From an uncultured Lachnospiraceae bacterium (lineage in GTDB: Bacteria > Bacillota > Clostridia > Lachnospirales > Lachnospiraceae): DNA of 5,340 nucleotides. The DNA is taken from assembly GCA_947177465.1 (NCBI GenBank), contig CAMWUP010000178.1, positions 1 through 5,340 on the forward strand. The letters are read 5' to 3'. The notes under the pieces are model-generated. The model worked only from the letters and a program-made list of their open reading frames with translations, did not search any database and was not told the origin of the DNA. Within the stretch, counting starts at the first letter, position 1; the number at the start of each line of letters is the position of its first letter. Below are positions 5,189 through 5,340 of the stretch, piece after piece. Made by a program: the position numbers and the translations under genes.

Positions 5189-5340
5189 TTGCTGTACACA
5201 GGATATGAGCTGCTTGGATACGAGCTGCTTTGTTTTTTCTTTTTTTATTCGTTTGTAGGATGGGTGCTGGAGGTGGCGTTTGCCGCTTTCACCAATAAGA
5301 AATTAGCCAACAGGGGATTTTTGAATGGACCTTTCTGTCC
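5189..5340 (+). CDS. CmpB-type putative ABC-transporter membrane protein (PF06541-like), C-terminus cut by window edge
   Basis: Only the first 50 codons are present. The start is a TTG at 5189 placed 8 bases after GGAGG (5176-5180); the frame has no ATG or GTG nearby upstream and meets a stop at 5129. The peptide runs from MLYTGYELLG into a hydrophobic helix (about 13-32: LLCFFFFYSFVGWVLEVAFA), then NKKLANRGFLNGPFCP. The pattern of a membrane helix with FVGW-LEV followed by NRGFLNGP-CP is characteristic of the CmpB/PF06541 family, annotated as putative ABC-transporter permease or type IV components and common in clostridia. No member's transport role is well established, to my knowledge. It is divergent from argG with its own promoter, so it is probably unrelated to arginine synthesis. 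The family call rests on this short segment. Confidence 0.8.
   Translation, partial: MLYTGYELLGYELLCFFFFYSFVGWVLEVAFAAFTNKKLANRGFLNGPFC
5201..5230 (+). repeat. Tandem 15-base duplication inside the CmpB-like gene
   Basis: Two adjacent 15-base copies (5201-5215 and 5216-5230) differ at one base (T/C in the TAT/TAC codon). In frame they encode GYELL twice, at residues 5-9 and 10-14. The single difference is synonymous. The likely origin is an in-frame slippage duplication just before the first membrane helix. Confidence 0.85.

Noticed and set aside
1..5340. A novel defence, mobile or biosynthetic system.
   Set aside because: All seven genes fall in recognised housekeeping, catabolic or membrane families, and there are no long direct or inverted repeats, integrase or transposase fragments, or toxin-antitoxin-like pairs.

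Overview
The window looks like ordinary chromosome from a low-to-mid GC Firmicute, most likely class Clostridia and perhaps Lachnospiraceae. The pointers are strong AGGAGG-type ribosome sites, sigma-A style promoters with AT-rich spacers, a DegV protein, an ArgG with a possible paired ARG box upstream, and a CmpB-type membrane protein of a kind common in clostridia. The taxonomic call is inference from protein style. I see no mobile element, CRISPR array, RNA gene, phage gene or new multi-gene system.

Left block (1-2285): a two-gene leftward unit encodes a TIM-barrel sugar-phosphate isomerase/epimerase followed after 12 bases by a Gfo/Idh/MocA NAD(P)-dependent oxidoreductase, which is cut by the window edge. 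A rightward AraC-family regulator with an N-terminal cupin-like sensor is divergent from them. The arrangement fits a small sugar or polyol (inositol-like) catabolic locus controlled by its neighbour. The shared 121-base intergenic region carries three GCATT elements 21-22 bases apart, a plausible AraC-type operator.

Middle block (2286-3314): a 192-base non-coding region with a good sigma-A promoter and several small inverted repeats leads into a DegV-family (FakB-like) fatty-acid-binding protein, which appears to be its own transcription unit.

Right block (3348-4913, leftward): argG (argininosuccinate synthase, the penultimate step of arginine synthesis) is followed after 15 bases by a small three-helix DUF1294 membrane protein. 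This unit converges on degV with only 33 bases between stop codons and no convincing terminator. Upstream of argG are a consensus-like promoter and a pair of sites with the 21-base spacing of ArgR operators. The argG start is best placed at 4874 rather than at the longest possible ATG at 4913.

Right edge (5093-5340): an extended -10 promoter, a leader hairpin abutting the ribosome site and a TTG start introduce the first 50 codons of a CmpB-family (PF06541-like) membrane protein, whose N-terminus holds a tandem 15-base duplication. The most interesting items are the regulatory architectures (the AraC-type repeats, the possible ARG box pair and the leader hairpin). The genes themselves belong to recognised families.
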